Positions 16,299 to 25,292 of a stretch of 64,000 nucleotides of DNA are shown one piece after another (positions within the stretch are counted from its first letter, which is position 1; each line of letters opens with the position of its first letter). Made by a program: the position numbers and the translations under genes. The notes beneath the pieces were generated by a model that did no database searches, was not told the origin of the DNA, and saw only the letters and a program-made list of their open reading frames with translations. This DNA comes from Actinoallomurus spadix (lineage in GTDB: Bacteria; Actinomycetota; Actinomycetes; Streptosporangiales; Streptosporangiaceae). Location of the stretch: the NCBI RefSeq assembly GCF_024055725.1, contig NZ_JAMXMX010000003.1:62001-126000 (forward strand). Direction: 5' to 3'.

Positions 16299-17605
16299 CG
16301 GCCCACCGCCTCGACGAACTCCCGGATCGACGCGGCGACGTAGTCGGTCATCTCCGTCGTGATCCCCGGGTAGACGCCCACCCAGAAGGTCCGCTCCGTG
16401 ATGATGTCGCTGCCGTCGAGCGTCCCGGACACCCGGAAACGCCGTCCGCGGTACGCGGGATGGCGCGTCAGGTTCCCGGCGAACAGCAGCCGGGTGCCGA
16501 TGTTGCGGGCCTCGAGGAAACGGACCAGTTCGGCGCGCCGGAACGGCGCGTCCTCCTCGATCGTCAGGGCGAATCCGAACCAGCTCGGGTCGCTGCCCGG
16601 CGTCGCCGAGGGCAGCAGCAGGTGGGGCACGTCCTCCAGGAGGCCGCGCAGCCGCCGCCAGTTCCGCCGGCGCGCGTCGCCGAACTCGGCGAGCCGCGTG
16701 AGCTGGCTGCGTCCCAGGGCGGCCTGCAGGTCCGTGGACTTCAGGTTGTACCCGACGTGCGAGAACGTGTACTTGTGGTCGTACCCGTAGGGCAGGTCGC
16801 CGCTCTGGTAGCCGAACCTCTTCCGGCAGGTGTCGCTCTCCCCCGGCTCGCACCAGCAGTCGCGACCCCAGTCGCGGAACGACTCCACGACCCGCGCCAG
16901 CAGCACGTTGTCGGTGAGCACGCACCCGCCCTCCCCCATCGTGATGTGGTGCGCCGGGTAGAAGCTCACCGTCGACAGGTCGCCGAACGTCCCGGTGTTC
17001 CGGCCGCGGTAGGTCGAACCGACCGCGTCGCAGTTGTCCTCGATGAGGAACAGGTCGTGGTCGGCGGCGATCCGCGCGACCTCCTCCGCCTGGAACGGGT
17101 TGCCGAGCGCGTGGGCGATCATCACGGCGCGGGTACGCGGCCCGATCGCCTCCTCGATCAGCTCGGGTGTCGTGTTGTACGTGCCGGGCCGCACGTCGAC
17201 GAACACCGGGACGAGCCCGTTCTGCACGATGGGGTTGACCGTCGTCGGGAAGCCCGCCGCCGCCGTGATCACCTCGTCGCCCGGGCGCAGCCGCGCCTCG
17301 CCGAGCTCCTCGGCGGTCAGCGCGCTCAGCGCGAGCAGGTTCGCCGAGGAGCCGGAGTTCGTGAGGTGCGCCTTGCGCACGCCGATCGTCCGGGCGAACT
17401 CCCGCTCGAAGGCCCGCGAGTGCGTGCCCGCGGCGATCCGCAGGTCCAGGGCGGCCTCGGTCACCGCGACCCGGTCGTCCTCGGTGAGGACCGCGCCGGA
17501 CGGCAGGACGGGCGTCACCCCCGGAATGAACTCCCCGGAGGGCGCGCATTCCCTGTCGTATTTCCGGACCTCTTCAAGAATACGCGCCTTGGCCGCACTC
17601 GCCAT
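16295..17605 (-). CDS. NDP-4-keto-6-deoxyhexose 3-dehydratase (RfbH/SpnQ type)
   Basis: A 436-residue member of the PLP/PMP-dependent C-3 dehydratase group. The usual Schiff-base Lys is replaced by His in [14 protein letters not shown], diagnostic of E1/ColD/SpnQ-type dehydratases. A Cys-rich stretch ([20 protein letters not shown]) matches the extra cluster-binding region of the E1/SpnQ branch, which takes electrons from a reductase. It removes the C-3 hydroxyl, giving a 2,3,6-trideoxy sugar when combined with the 2,3-dehydratase. First gene of the leftward sugar operon; upstream are SARP-like repeats. Confidence 0.92.
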   Translation of the reverse strand: MASAAKARILEEVRKYDRECAPSGEFIPGVTPVLPSGAVLTEDDRVAVTEAALDLRIAAGTHSRAFEREFARTIGVRKAHLTNSGSSANLLALSALTAEELGEARLRPGDEVITAAAGFPTTVNPIVQNGLVPVFVDVRPGTYNTTPELIEEAIGPRTRAVMIAHALGNPFQAEEVARIAADHDLFLIEDNCDAVGSTYRGRNTGTFGDLSTVSFYPAHHITMGEGGCVLTDNVLLARVVESFRDWGRDCWCEPGESDTCRKRFGYQSGDLPYGYDHKYTFSHVGYNLKSTDLQAALGRSQLTRLAEFGDARRRNWRRLRGLLEDVPHLLLPSATPGSDPSWFGFALTIEEDAPFRRAELVRFLEARNIGTRLLFAGNLTRHPAYRGRRFRVSGTLDGSDIITERTFWVGVYPGITTEMTDYVAASIREFVEAVGR

Positions 17606-17656
17606 CGCCTCTCCAGATCCTCGAATCGGTGTCCGGCGAAGACTCGCATCGGCGAC

Positions 17657-17696
17657 TCAAGGAGATCTCAAGGGGACCGTTTTGAGCGGCCCTTGA
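17657..17696. promoter_or_regulatory. Divergent pair of SARP-type heptamer direct repeats
   Basis: On the plus strand TCAAGGA (17657-17663) and TCAAGGG (17668-17674) are separated by four bases (GATC). On the minus strand TCAAGGG (17696-17690) and TCAAAAC (17685-17679) are likewise separated by four bases. Heptamer direct repeats at an 11-base pitch are the classic SARP binding pattern. They sit midway between the divergent 3-dehydratase and 2,3-dehydratase genes, and a SARP gene lies 3 kb away. The -10 hexamers are weak, so the exact promoters are uncertain. Confidence 0.58.
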
Positions 17697-17750
17697 TCGG
17701 CGCGCGATAGGAGATATCGATCCGTCCCATGCGTCGAAGGAGATATCACC

Positions 17751-19016
17751 GTGCGACTGTCGACTCCGGCCGCGCCCGGCACTTTGGCCGCGTCGGTACG
17801 ATCCTGGCTGGACGAACGTCTCGCCGAAGGTTCATACGAGGTCCGGCGCATTCCGTTCTCGGCGCTCGAGGGATGGGGGTTCGAGCCCGGAACCGGGGAC
17901 CTCCGTCACGCGGACGGGCGCTTCTTCACCGTCACCGGCCTCCGGGTGACCGCCGAGGGCCGGTCCTGGGAGCAGCCGATCATCGACCAGCCGGAGGTCG
18001 GCGTCCTGGGCCTGCTGGTGAAGGACTTCGGCGGCGAGCCGCACTGCCTGCTGCAGGCGAAGATGGAGCCGGGAAACGCCGGCACGCTCCAGTTGTCGCC
18101 GACCGTGCAGGCGACCCGGAGCAATTACACCCGTGCTCATCGCGGGCGGCACGTCCGCCATCTGGAATACTTCACCGGCGCCTCGCCGCGCGACGTGCTC
18201 GTGGACGTCGCGCACTCCGAGCACGGCACGTGGTTCCTCGGCAAGCACAACCGCAACATGGTCGTCCGGGTGACCGGCGACGTGCCCGCGCATCCGGACT
18301 TCCGCTGGATCCCCCTGCGCGCCCTCGGGGAGCTGCTCCGCGTGGACGACCTGGTCAACATGGACACCCGCTCCGTCCTGTCGTGCCTCTCACCGGCCCG
18401 GCACGGCGAGGACGGTGTCGCGGAGATCCACGGCTGGCTCGCCGGGGAACGAGCCCGGCGGAGTCTGCGCGCCGAACGGACGCCGCTGGCCGACGTACGC
18501 GACTGGCACTGGAAACCGACGGAGGTCCGCCGCGCCGACGGCCGGTACTTCAGGGTGATCGCCGTCGACGTCCGGGCCGGCGCCCGCGAGGTGACCCGGT
18601 GGACGCAGCCGCTCCTGGCGACGCCCGGCCTCGGCGTGATCGCGTTCCTGGCCCATCGGGCCGGCGGCGTGCTCCGCCTGCTCGTCCACGCGCGCGTCGA
18701 GGCCGGCTTCGCCAACACGGTGCAGATCGGCCCCACGGTGCAGTTCCGCTCCGGCGACCGGCCGCCCTTCGCCGACCTCGTCCTGGACGCGCCGCCCGAG
18801 CGGATCCTGTACGACGGCGTCCAGTCCGAAGAGGGCGGCCGGCTCTACCAGAGCCGGAGCAGATACCTCATCGTGGAGACCGACCCCATCGATCCGCCGC
18901 CGGGCTACCGGTGGCTGACGCCGGCGCAGCTCGGCGCCCTGGTCCGGCGGCCGGGTGACGTCACCGTCCAGGCCCGGACCCTGCTGGCCCTCGTCGACCT
19001 GCTGGGGCTGTCATGA
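17751..19016 (+). CDS. NDP-hexose 2,3-dehydratase
   Basis: A 421-residue protein of the EvaA/TylX3/SpnO family, which eliminates water from dTDP-4-keto-6-deoxyglucose to give a 3,4-diketo sugar (C-2 deoxygenation). It is built of two homologous halves: WEQPIIDQPEVGVLGLLVK with PTVQATRSNYTR in the first, and WTQPLLATPGLGVIAFLAH with GPTVQFRSG in the second. GTG 17751 is preceded by AAGGAGATATCACC, an ideal ribosome-binding site. GGAGATATC also occurs at 17710, a short direct repeat. It overlaps the next gene by 4 bases. Confidence 0.92.
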   Translation: MRLSTPAAPGTLAASVRSWLDERLAEGSYEVRRIPFSALEGWGFEPGTGDLRHADGRFFTVTGLRVTAEGRSWEQPIIDQPEVGVLGLLVKDFGGEPHCLLQAKMEPGNAGTLQLSPTVQATRSNYTRAHRGRHVRHLEYFTGASPRDVLVDVAHSEHGTWFLGKHNRNMVVRVTGDVPAHPDFRWIPLRALGELLRVDDLVNMDTRSVLSCLSPARHGEDGVAEIHGWLAGERARRSLRAERTPLADVRDWHWKPTEVRRADGRYFRVIAVDVRAGAREVTRWTQPLLATPGLGVIAFLAHRAGGVLRLLVHARVEAGFANTVQIGPTVQFRSGDRPPFADLVLDAPPERILYDGVQSEEGGRLYQSRSRYLIVETDPIDPPPGYRWLTPAQLGALVRRPGDVTVQARTLLALVDLLGLS

Positions 19017-20008
19017 TCCGGGTCGGGGTGCTCGGCTGCGCCGACATCGCCTGGCGCCGCACGCTGCCGGCCATGGCGGCCTCCCCCCTCCTCACCGTCG
19101 CCGCCCACGCCAGCCGTGACCCGGCCAAGGCCGGGCGGTTCGCCGAACGCTTCGGCGGGGAGCCCCTCACGTGCTACCGGGCCCTGCTCGACCGCGCCGA
19201 CATCGACGCCGTCTACGTACCGTTGCCCGCCGCGCTGCACGCGGAGTGGGCGACGCGGGCGGTCGAGGCGGGTAAGCATGTGCTGGTCGAGAAGCCCCTC
19301 ACGACCTCGCACGCCGCGACGGTCCGGCTCCTCGCCGCCGGCCGGGCGCGGGGCCTGGTGGTCCAGGAGAACCTCATGTTCCTCCACCATCCGCAGCACA
19401 CGGCCGTCCAGAAGATGGTCGACGACGGCCGGATCGGCGAGCTCCGCGCGTTCACCGCGTCAATGGGGATACCGCGGCGCGCCGGCGAGGACATCCGGCT
19501 CCGGTCCGAGCTGGGCGGCGGCGCCCTCCTCGACGTGGGGGTCTATCCCGTACGGGCCGCGCAGCTCTTCCTGGGGCCCCATCTCGACGTACGGGGCGCG
19601 GCCCTGCGGCACGACGCGTCGTACGGGGTGGACGTCGGCGGCGCGGCGCTGCTCGCCCGCGCGGACGGCGTGACCGCGGAGCTGTCGTTCGGGTTCGGCA
19701 TGTCCTACCGCAACATGTACGCGCTGTGGGGCGAGGACGGCCGCATCAGCCTGCACCGCGCCTTCACACCACCGGACACCTGGCAGCCGGTGATCGAGAT
19801 CCGGCACGGCGACCGGACCGAACAGCACGTGCTCCCGGCCGCTCCGCAGTTCACCGAGAGCCTGCACCACTTCGCCCGGCACGTCCTCACCGGGACGATC
19901 CCGGACGCCGATCCCATGCTGCGGCACGCCGCGCTCATGGACGCCATCCGGGAACGGGCCGGCACCACGACGCACCGGCGGAGCACCCGCGGGAGGGCGA
20001 GGCCCTGA
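19013..20008 (+). CDS. dTDP-3,4-diketo-2,6-dideoxyhexose 3-ketoreductase (Gfo/Idh/MocA family)
   Basis: A 331-residue NAD(P)-dependent oxidoreductase. The N-terminal Rossmann motif is VGVLGCADIAWR; VYVPLPAALHAEWATRAVEAGKHVLVEKPLTT contains the family EKP motif with its catalytic lysine. It resembles SpnN/TylC1-type 3-ketoreductases that act directly after the 2,3-dehydratase, whose gene it overlaps (ATGA). The last dozen residues are Arg/Thr-rich and run to within 6 bases of the convergent SARP stop. Confidence 0.88.
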   Translation: MIRVGVLGCADIAWRRTLPAMAASPLLTVAAHASRDPAKAGRFAERFGGEPLTCYRALLDRADIDAVYVPLPAALHAEWATRAVEAGKHVLVEKPLTTSHAATVRLLAAGRARGLVVQENLMFLHHPQHTAVQKMVDDGRIGELRAFTASMGIPRRAGEDIRLRSELGGGALLDVGVYPVRAAQLFLGPHLDVRGAALRHDASYGVDVGGAALLARADGVTAELSFGFGMSYRNMYALWGEDGRISLHRAFTPPDTWQPVIEIRHGDRTEQHVLPAAPQFTESLHHFARHVLTGTIPDADPMLRHAALMDAIRERAGTTTHRRSTRGRARP

Positions 20009-20014
20009 CCGGCC

Positions 20015-21877
20015 CTAAGGAGGGCGGGGCCTGGCCGGAACGGGCGTCGGCGCCCACGGTGACCGGGGGGCGGGGCGGCCCAGGCGCCGGCCGGCCGGCG
20101 CCGGGGCGCCGGCCGGTCCGGGATCCGCGGGCCGGCACGCGTGCACCCTGAGCAGTTCGGGCAGCGCGTACGTCGGCCCCTGGAACGCCTCGTTCCAGCC
20201 GGAGCTCAGCAGGTGACACTCGGTGAGCCGGGCCAGGCTCAGCTCGACGTGCCGCCGGTCGGCGCCCAGCACGGCGGCGAGGCTGCCGGCCGTGAACCGG
20301 CCGGCCGGCATCCGGCCGGCCGCGCGCAGCACGGCCTCGTCCTCGGGCGGCAGGTCACGGTAGACGGCCGCGAGGTCCCTGCGCAGGTCGATGTCGCCGA
20401 CGCGCAGCTCGTCCAGGCACTGCCGCGGATCCTCGAGCCTCTCGGCGAGCCTGCGCAACGGGAGCCGCGGGTTGTACGCGAGCCTGGTGCCCGCGACGCG
20501 GATCGCCAGGGGCAGGCCGCCGCAGGCGCGGGCGATGTCACGTGCCGCCGCGGGCTCGGCCGCCACGCGGTCGCGTCCGGCGATGCCCTTCAGCAGTTCG
20601 ACGCACTCCGCGGCCGGCGGCGGCTCCAGCAGCAGCGTCCTGCCCGCGGCCACCCAGGACGCGCGGCTGGTCACGATGACACCGCACCGGTCGCCGCCCG
20701 GCAGCAGCGGGGTGACCTGCGCGGGCCCGGCGGCGTCGTCCAGGATCAGCAGCAGCGCGCTGGAGGCCGTACGCGTGCGGAAGAGGTCCCGCCGCTCGAC
20801 GAGGTCCCGGGGGATCCGGTCGGCGGGCGTCCCGAGCGACTGCAGCAGGCGGGCCAGGACCTCCCCCGGATCGGCCGGGTCCGGGCCGCTGCCGCGCAGG
20901 TCGGCGAGCAGCTGCCCGTCCGGGAACCGGGACTTCAGCCGGTGGGCGGCGTGGACGGCGAGCGTCGTCTTGCCGATGCCGACCATCCCGAGGATCGACA
21001 CCAGGCGGGTGGCCGTGGCGGACGGGGCGGTGAGCCACCGCTCGATCGCGCTCGTCTGTTCGCGGCGCCCGGTGAAGTCCGCGATGTCGGGCGGCAGGTG
21101 CGCCGGGGGCGGGGCGGAGGTCTCCTCCTCGTCGGCGGCGAGCAGTCGCCGTTGGAGTGCCTGGAGCTCCGCGGACGGCTCCAGGCCCAGTTCGGCCACC
21201 AGCGTCTCGCGGAACCTCTGGAAGATCTCCAGCGCCTCGAGCCGCCGCCCGCAGCGGTGCAGCGCGGTCATCAGCTGCCCCTGGAAGCCCTCGTGCAGTG
21301 GATGCGCGCACAGCAGCTCCTTCAGCTCGCTGACCAGCCGATGGTGCCGGCCGAGGCTGAGGTCGGCGGCCAGGCGCAGGCGGACGACCTCGAGCCGCTC
21401 CTCCTGGAGCCGGGTCGCGTGCGCGGCGAGGATCTCTCCCGCGGGCACGTTCGCGAACGGCTCGCCCCGCCACAGCAGAAGCGCCTCGGAGAGCGCACGG
21501 GACGCGGCGGCCGCGTCACCCTGGTCGAGGTACCGGCGGCCCTCACCGGCGAGCCGGTCGAACTCCCGGAGGTCGCAGTCGGCCCCGTCCGCGGTGAGGA
21601 GATAGCCGCCCTGCCGGGTGTGCAGCAGGTCCGGGCCGAGCGTCTTGCGGAGCGTGGAGACGTAGGTCTGGATCGTCGGCAGCGCGCGGCGGGGCGGCGC
21701 CTCCCCCCACAGCTCGTCGACGATCGTGGTGGTCGGGACGACCTGGCCGCGCTGCAGCAGGAGCAGGGCGAGCAGGGACCGCAGCTTCGGCGCGGACGGT
21801 GTGCGGTCCTCGCCGCCTTCCGCGATCTCGAGGGGGCCCAGCGCGCGGAAGCGCATGCCCCTGGCCGCGCCGCTCAC
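20015..21877 (-). CDS. SARP-family pathway activator with NB-ARC-type ATPase domain
   Basis: About 613-620 residues. Residues roughly 8-100 form an OmpR-like winged-helix DNA-binding domain (RFRALGPLEI, LRSLLALLLLQRGQVV); about 105-250 the bacterial transcriptional activator domain; about 275-560 an ATPase with Walker A GMVGIGKTTLAVHAA and LLLILDDAAG. It ends soon after the winged-helix remnant (PELLRVHA) in a Pro/Ala/Arg-rich tail and lacks the TPR region of AfsR, so it is either a medium SARP or C-terminally frameshifted. Start: GTG 21877 overlaps the exporter stop, but ATG 21856 (MRFRALG) also fits. Last gene of the long leftward chain and probable activator of it. Confidence 0.9.
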   Translation of the reverse strand: MSGAARGMRFRALGPLEIAEGGEDRTPSAPKLRSLLALLLLQRGQVVPTTTIVDELWGEAPPRRALPTIQTYVSTLRKTLGPDLLHTRQGGYLLTADGADCDLREFDRLAGEGRRYLDQGDAAAASRALSEALLLWRGEPFANVPAGEILAAHATRLQEERLEVVRLRLAADLSLGRHHRLVSELKELLCAHPLHEGFQGQLMTALHRCGRRLEALEIFQRFRETLVAELGLEPSAELQALQRRLLAADEEETSAPPPAHLPPDIADFTGRREQTSAIERWLTAPSATATRLVSILGMVGIGKTTLAVHAAHRLKSRFPDGQLLADLRGSGPDPADPGEVLARLLQSLGTPADRIPRDLVERRDLFRTRTASSALLLILDDAAGPAQVTPLLPGGDRCGVIVTSRASWVAAGRTLLLEPPPAAECVELLKGIAGRDRVAAEPAAARDIARACGGLPLAIRVAGTRLAYNPRLPLRRLAERLEDPRQCLDELRVGDIDLRRDLAAVYRDLPPEDEAVLRAAGRMPAGRFTAGSLAAVLGADRRHVELSLARLTECHLLSSGWNEAFQGPTYALPELLRVHACRPADPGPAGAPAPAGRRLGRPAPRSPWAPTPVPARPRPP

Positions 21878-23307
21878 CGCTCGCTCGGCCGTACCTCGGG
21901 CGGCGCGTCCACCGTGAGCGGCGTCTGCCGCCCGAGCGCCGCGGCGATCGGGGCGGCGGCCAGGCTCACAATCGCGGTGAACCAGAATCCGTCCTGGAGG
22001 GAGTGGCGGGCGATCGTGCCCGCGCCGACGACGACGGTGAGGAGAGCGACGCCCAGGACGGCGCCGAGCTGGCGCGCCGCCGCGTTCAGCGCGGTCCCGC
22101 TGCCGAACCTGCCGGGCGGCAGGGAGGCGACCGCGGCGCCGCTGAGCACCGGGAAGGCCAGGCCGTTACCGATGCCCGTGAGGATGGACCCGGGGAGCCA
22201 GTCGGCGAAGTACGACGGGGTGAGACCGGGCCGGAGCGCGAACCAGGCACATCCGATCCCGTAGACCACCGCGCCCACCGTCGCGGGGGTCCGCGGTCCG
22301 TACCGGCCGGCGATCCGGGTGGTGAGGGGTGCGCACACGGCCGTGACGAAGGGCCCGGGAGCGAGTGCGAGGCCGATGTAGACGATGTTCCAGTGCCACA
22401 CGTCGGTCATGTACAGGACATCGACGAGGATCTTCGCGTACATCGCCGTGGTGAAGACGACCAGCGCGAGATTGGCCACCGAGACGGCCCGGATCCGCAG
22501 GAGCGACAGCTCGATCGCCGGGGCGGGATGACGCCTCGAACGGATCACGGCGACGACGACGAGGACCGCTCCGACGGCGATCCCGCCGATCACGCCGCCG
22601 TTCCCCCATCCCCAGGTGTCGCTCTGGACCAGGCCGAAGACGATCGCCGCGAGCCCGGCGATGAGGACGACCCCACCGCTCCAGTCGGGTGCCGCGTCGC
22701 CGCCCGCGCCGGAGCGGGCCCGCAGGACGCGCATGCCCCACAGCACCGTGATGACGCCCAGGGGCAGGTTGACGAGGAAGGCCGCGCGCCAGTCGCTGAC
22801 GTCGATGAGGGCGGCGCCGACCGTCGGGCCGAAGGCCGCGGCGACGGCCGAGGCGGCGCCGAGCATGCCCGTCACCTCCATCCGGCGCTCCGGCGGGTAC
22901 TCGTCGAGCAGCAGCGCGGCGCCCGCCGGGATGACGGCGACGGAGCCGACCGCCTGCAGCGCCCGGAAGGCGATCAGCATCCACACGTCGATGGAGGCGG
23001 CGCAGCCGGCCGACGCCACCGTGAACAGCGCCATGCCGACCAGGAAGGTGCGGCGGTGGCCGAAGAGGTCCGCGAACTTGCCGGACGGTACGAGCAGCGC
23101 CGAGAAGGTGATGTTGTAGCTGCTCATCACCCAGGACACGGTCCAGTCGTGGGCGCCGGAGAACGTCTTCTCGATGCTGGGGAAGGCGACGTTGACCACG
23201 GTGACGTCGAGGAACGCGACCATCGCCGCCAGGGCGCAGACGCCGAGCACCTGCGCGTTCCCGGCCTTCCGGGCGTGGAGTTCACTCACTGCCATCTCGT
23301 TGCTCAT
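21874..23307 (-). CDS. MFS drug exporter, DHA2 (EmrB/QacA) type
   Basis: A 477-residue, roughly 14-helix transporter. Motifs include LDVTVVNVAFPSI in helix 1 (DHA2 motif D1), GKFADLFGHRRTFLVG (motif A) and LLDEYPPERRMEVTGMLGAASAVAAAFGPTVGA (motif C region). Likely exports the cluster product and gives self-resistance. ATG 23307 is chosen; a TTG at 23346 would overlap the DedA stop as TTGA. Coupled by a 4-base overlap to the SARP gene if that uses its GTG. Confidence 0.9.
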   Translation of the reverse strand: MSNEMAVSELHARKAGNAQVLGVCALAAMVAFLDVTVVNVAFPSIEKTFSGAHDWTVSWVMSSYNITFSALLVPSGKFADLFGHRRTFLVGMALFTVASAGCAASIDVWMLIAFRALQAVGSVAVIPAGAALLLDEYPPERRMEVTGMLGAASAVAAAFGPTVGAALIDVSDWRAAFLVNLPLGVITVLWGMRVLRARSGAGGDAAPDWSGGVVLIAGLAAIVFGLVQSDTWGWGNGGVIGGIAVGAVLVVVAVIRSRRHPAPAIELSLLRIRAVSVANLALVVFTTAMYAKILVDVLYMTDVWHWNIVYIGLALAPGPFVTAVCAPLTTRIAGRYGPRTPATVGAVVYGIGCAWFALRPGLTPSYFADWLPGSILTGIGNGLAFPVLSGAAVASLPPGRFGSGTALNAAARQLGAVLGVALLTVVVGAGTIARHSLQDGFWFTAIVSLAAAPIAAALGRQTPLTVDAPPEVRPSER

Positions 23308-23342
23308 GCCTGCCGTCGCATCGCTTCCGTCGGGACACTGGA

Positions 23343-24035
23343 TCAATCGCCATTATGCTCAGTCACTACGGCGTAGTCCTTGGCATCATCAACTCTGGTC
23401 GACCCTCCTTTGCGGGACCGCCGGCGGCGGAGCCGGGCGCGCGCCGCCTCCGCGAAGAGAGGTGACAGCGCGACGGCGATGACGACCACGGAGACGATCC
23501 CGAGCTTGTCGGCGAGCGAGTCGCCGAGTAGGTAGGCGAGCACCAGAAGACCGTCCGTCCACAGGACCCCGCCGATGACGTTCCACCACAGGAACCTCAT
23601 CGAGGGCATCTCCAGGACGCCCGCCACCGGGTTGATGAAGGTGCGGACCACGGGAATGAACCGGGCGAGCAGCACCGCGCGACCCGGCCGCAACCGGACG
23701 AAGTACCGCCGGGCGGCCTCGACGCGTGAGCGCCGGAACCACCGCGAGTCGGGCCGGCGCAGCAGCCGCTCCCCCAGCACCGACCCGATCAGATGCCCCG
23801 TCTGGGCGCCGAGGATCGCGAACAGCGGCGTACCGATCAGCAGCACGGTGAACGACAGCCGGCCGTGGAACGCCCGCGTCGCGGCGGGCGACGCCGCCAC
23901 CCCGGCGACGACCAGGAGCGAGTCGCCGGGGAGGAAGAACCCGGCCATCAGCCCGGTCTCCGCGAAGACGATGAGGAAGACGCCGATCACACCGAACGTC
24001 CTGATCAGCGTCGGCGGATCGAGGATCGCGTGCAT
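23343..24035 (-). CDS. DedA-family membrane protein
   Basis: A 230-residue polytopic inner-membrane protein. ETGLMAGFFLPGDSLL and GAQTGHLIG near the N-terminus and the signature RFIPVVRTFINPVAGV..MRFLWWNVIGGVLW define the DedA/SNARE-associated family; some members flip undecaprenyl phosphate or phosphatidylethanolamine. The C-terminus is basic and cytosolic. Its place between the ketosynthase and exporter genes is unusual and could mean lipid-linked product handling. ATG 24035 is given; GTG 24047, overlapping the ketosynthase stop as GTGA, is equally possible. Confidence 0.86.
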   Translation of the reverse strand: MHAILDPPTLIRTFGVIGVFLIVFAETGLMAGFFLPGDSLLVVAGVAASPAATRAFHGRLSFTVLLIGTPLFAILGAQTGHLIGSVLGERLLRRPDSRWFRRSRVEAARRYFVRLRPGRAVLLARFIPVVRTFINPVAGVLEMPSMRFLWWNVIGGVLWTDGLLVLAYLLGDSLADKLGIVSVVVIAVALSPLFAEAARARLRRRRSRKGGSTRVDDAKDYAVVTEHNGD

Positions 24036-24043
24036 CGGCCCGC

Positions 24044-25282
24044 TCACCAGGCCCGGAAGGCGAGCACGACGTTGTGGCCGCCGAACGCGAACGAGTTCGA
24101 CAGGGCGGCGCGGACCTCCATGTCGCGCGGTTTGAGGGGCACGAGGTCCAGGCCCAGCTCGGGGTCGGGCTCCTCCAGGTTCACGGTCGGCGGGACCACG
24201 CCGTTCACGATGGCCTGGACGGTGGCCACCGCCTCGATCGCCCCGGCCGCGCCGAGCCCGTGGCCGGTCATCGACTTGGTCGCCGAGACCGCGACGCGCT
24301 CCGCGGCGGTGCCGAGCGCGGCGCGCAGGGCCATCGTCTCCGCCAGGTCGTTGAAGGGCGTTCCGGTGCCGTGCGCGTTGACGTACGCGACGTCCTCCGG
24401 CGCGAGACCCGCGGAGCGCAACGCGGCCCCGACGGCCCGCCGCGCTCCCGCGCCCTCCTTGTGCGGCATCGTGACGTGGAACGCGTCGGAGGCGCGGCCG
24501 AACCCGGCGAACTCGGCGTACACGCGTGCCTGCCGGGCGGCCGCGTGCGCCGCCGACTCCAGGATCAGCACCGCGGCGCCCTCGGCGATGACGAAGCCGT
24601 CCCGGCCGGCGGCGAACGGGCGGCTGGCGCGTTCCGGGACCTCCGTCCGTGTGGACAGCGCGCGCATCTGGGTGAACCCCCCGACGATGGTCTCGACGAC
24701 GGGCGCCTCGGAGCCACCGGCGATCACGACGTCCGCCTCGCCGGACTCGATCATCTGCGCGCCCGCCACCAGGGCCTCCGCCCCGGACGCGCACGCGGCG
24801 ACCGGCGCCAGGGAGGGGCCGCGCGCCCCGAACTCGATCGACAGCCGCGCGGCGGCGCTGTTCACCATGGCCATCGGGATGAACCGCGCCCGGATGTGCC
24901 CCGGCCCCCGCTCCACGTTGATGCGGACGTTCTCCTCCCAGGTGTCGATACCTCCGATGGCGGTGCCCAGGGCGACCCCCACCCGGTCGGGGTCCTCGGC
25001 GGTGAGGTCCAGCCCGCTGTCCTGAACGGCCAGCCGCGCCGCGGCGAGGGCCAGGTGCGTGCACCGGTCCTCGGCGCGCAGTTGCCGCGGCGTGGGCGCC
25101 AGTTCCGGGGGCAGGTCCACCTCGCCGGCGATGTCCACGTCGAGCCGCGACGCGTCGAACAGCGAGATCCGCCGTACGCCGCTCACGCCGCTGAGCTGGG
25201 CGGCGTGGAAGTCCGCCGCGCCGACCCCGATGGGGGTGACCGGGCCGAGGCCGGTGACGACGACGCGATCGCTGACCATCAT
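24044..25282 (-). CDS. Beta-ketoacyl-ACP synthase II-like (FabF type)
   Basis: A 412-residue ketosynthase. The active-site Cys164 is in VAACASGAEA; the two catalytic histidines are His304 (VNAHGTGTPFND) and His341 (KSMTGHGLGAAGA), so the Cys-His-His triad is complete and the enzyme should condense. GAGGAG lies upstream of the ATG at 25282 (a second ATG follows directly). No acyltransferase or other PKS domains are nearby, so it probably extends an acyl group carried by the cluster's own ACP or by the housekeeping FAS. Gap of 10 bases to the Rieske gene. Confidence 0.93.
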   Translation of the reverse strand: MMVSDRVVVTGLGPVTPIGVGAADFHAAQLSGVSGVRRISLFDASRLDVDIAGEVDLPPELAPTPRQLRAEDRCTHLALAAARLAVQDSGLDLTAEDPDRVGVALGTAIGGIDTWEENVRINVERGPGHIRARFIPMAMVNSAAARLSIEFGARGPSLAPVAACASGAEALVAGAQMIESGEADVVIAGGSEAPVVETIVGGFTQMRALSTRTEVPERASRPFAAGRDGFVIAEGAAVLILESAAHAAARQARVYAEFAGFGRASDAFHVTMPHKEGAGARRAVGAALRSAGLAPEDVAYVNAHGTGTPFNDLAETMALRAALGTAAERVAVSATKSMTGHGLGAAGAIEAVATVQAIVNGVVPPTVNLEEPDPELGLDLVPLKPRDMEVRAALSNSFAFGGHNVVLAFRAW

Positions 25283-25292
25283 GTGCTGCTCC

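Noticed and set aside
20141-22264. A 707-residue plus-strand open frame opposite the SARP and exporter genes
   Set aside because: Composition-driven shadow; the minus-strand genes have DNA-binding, Walker and transporter motifs.
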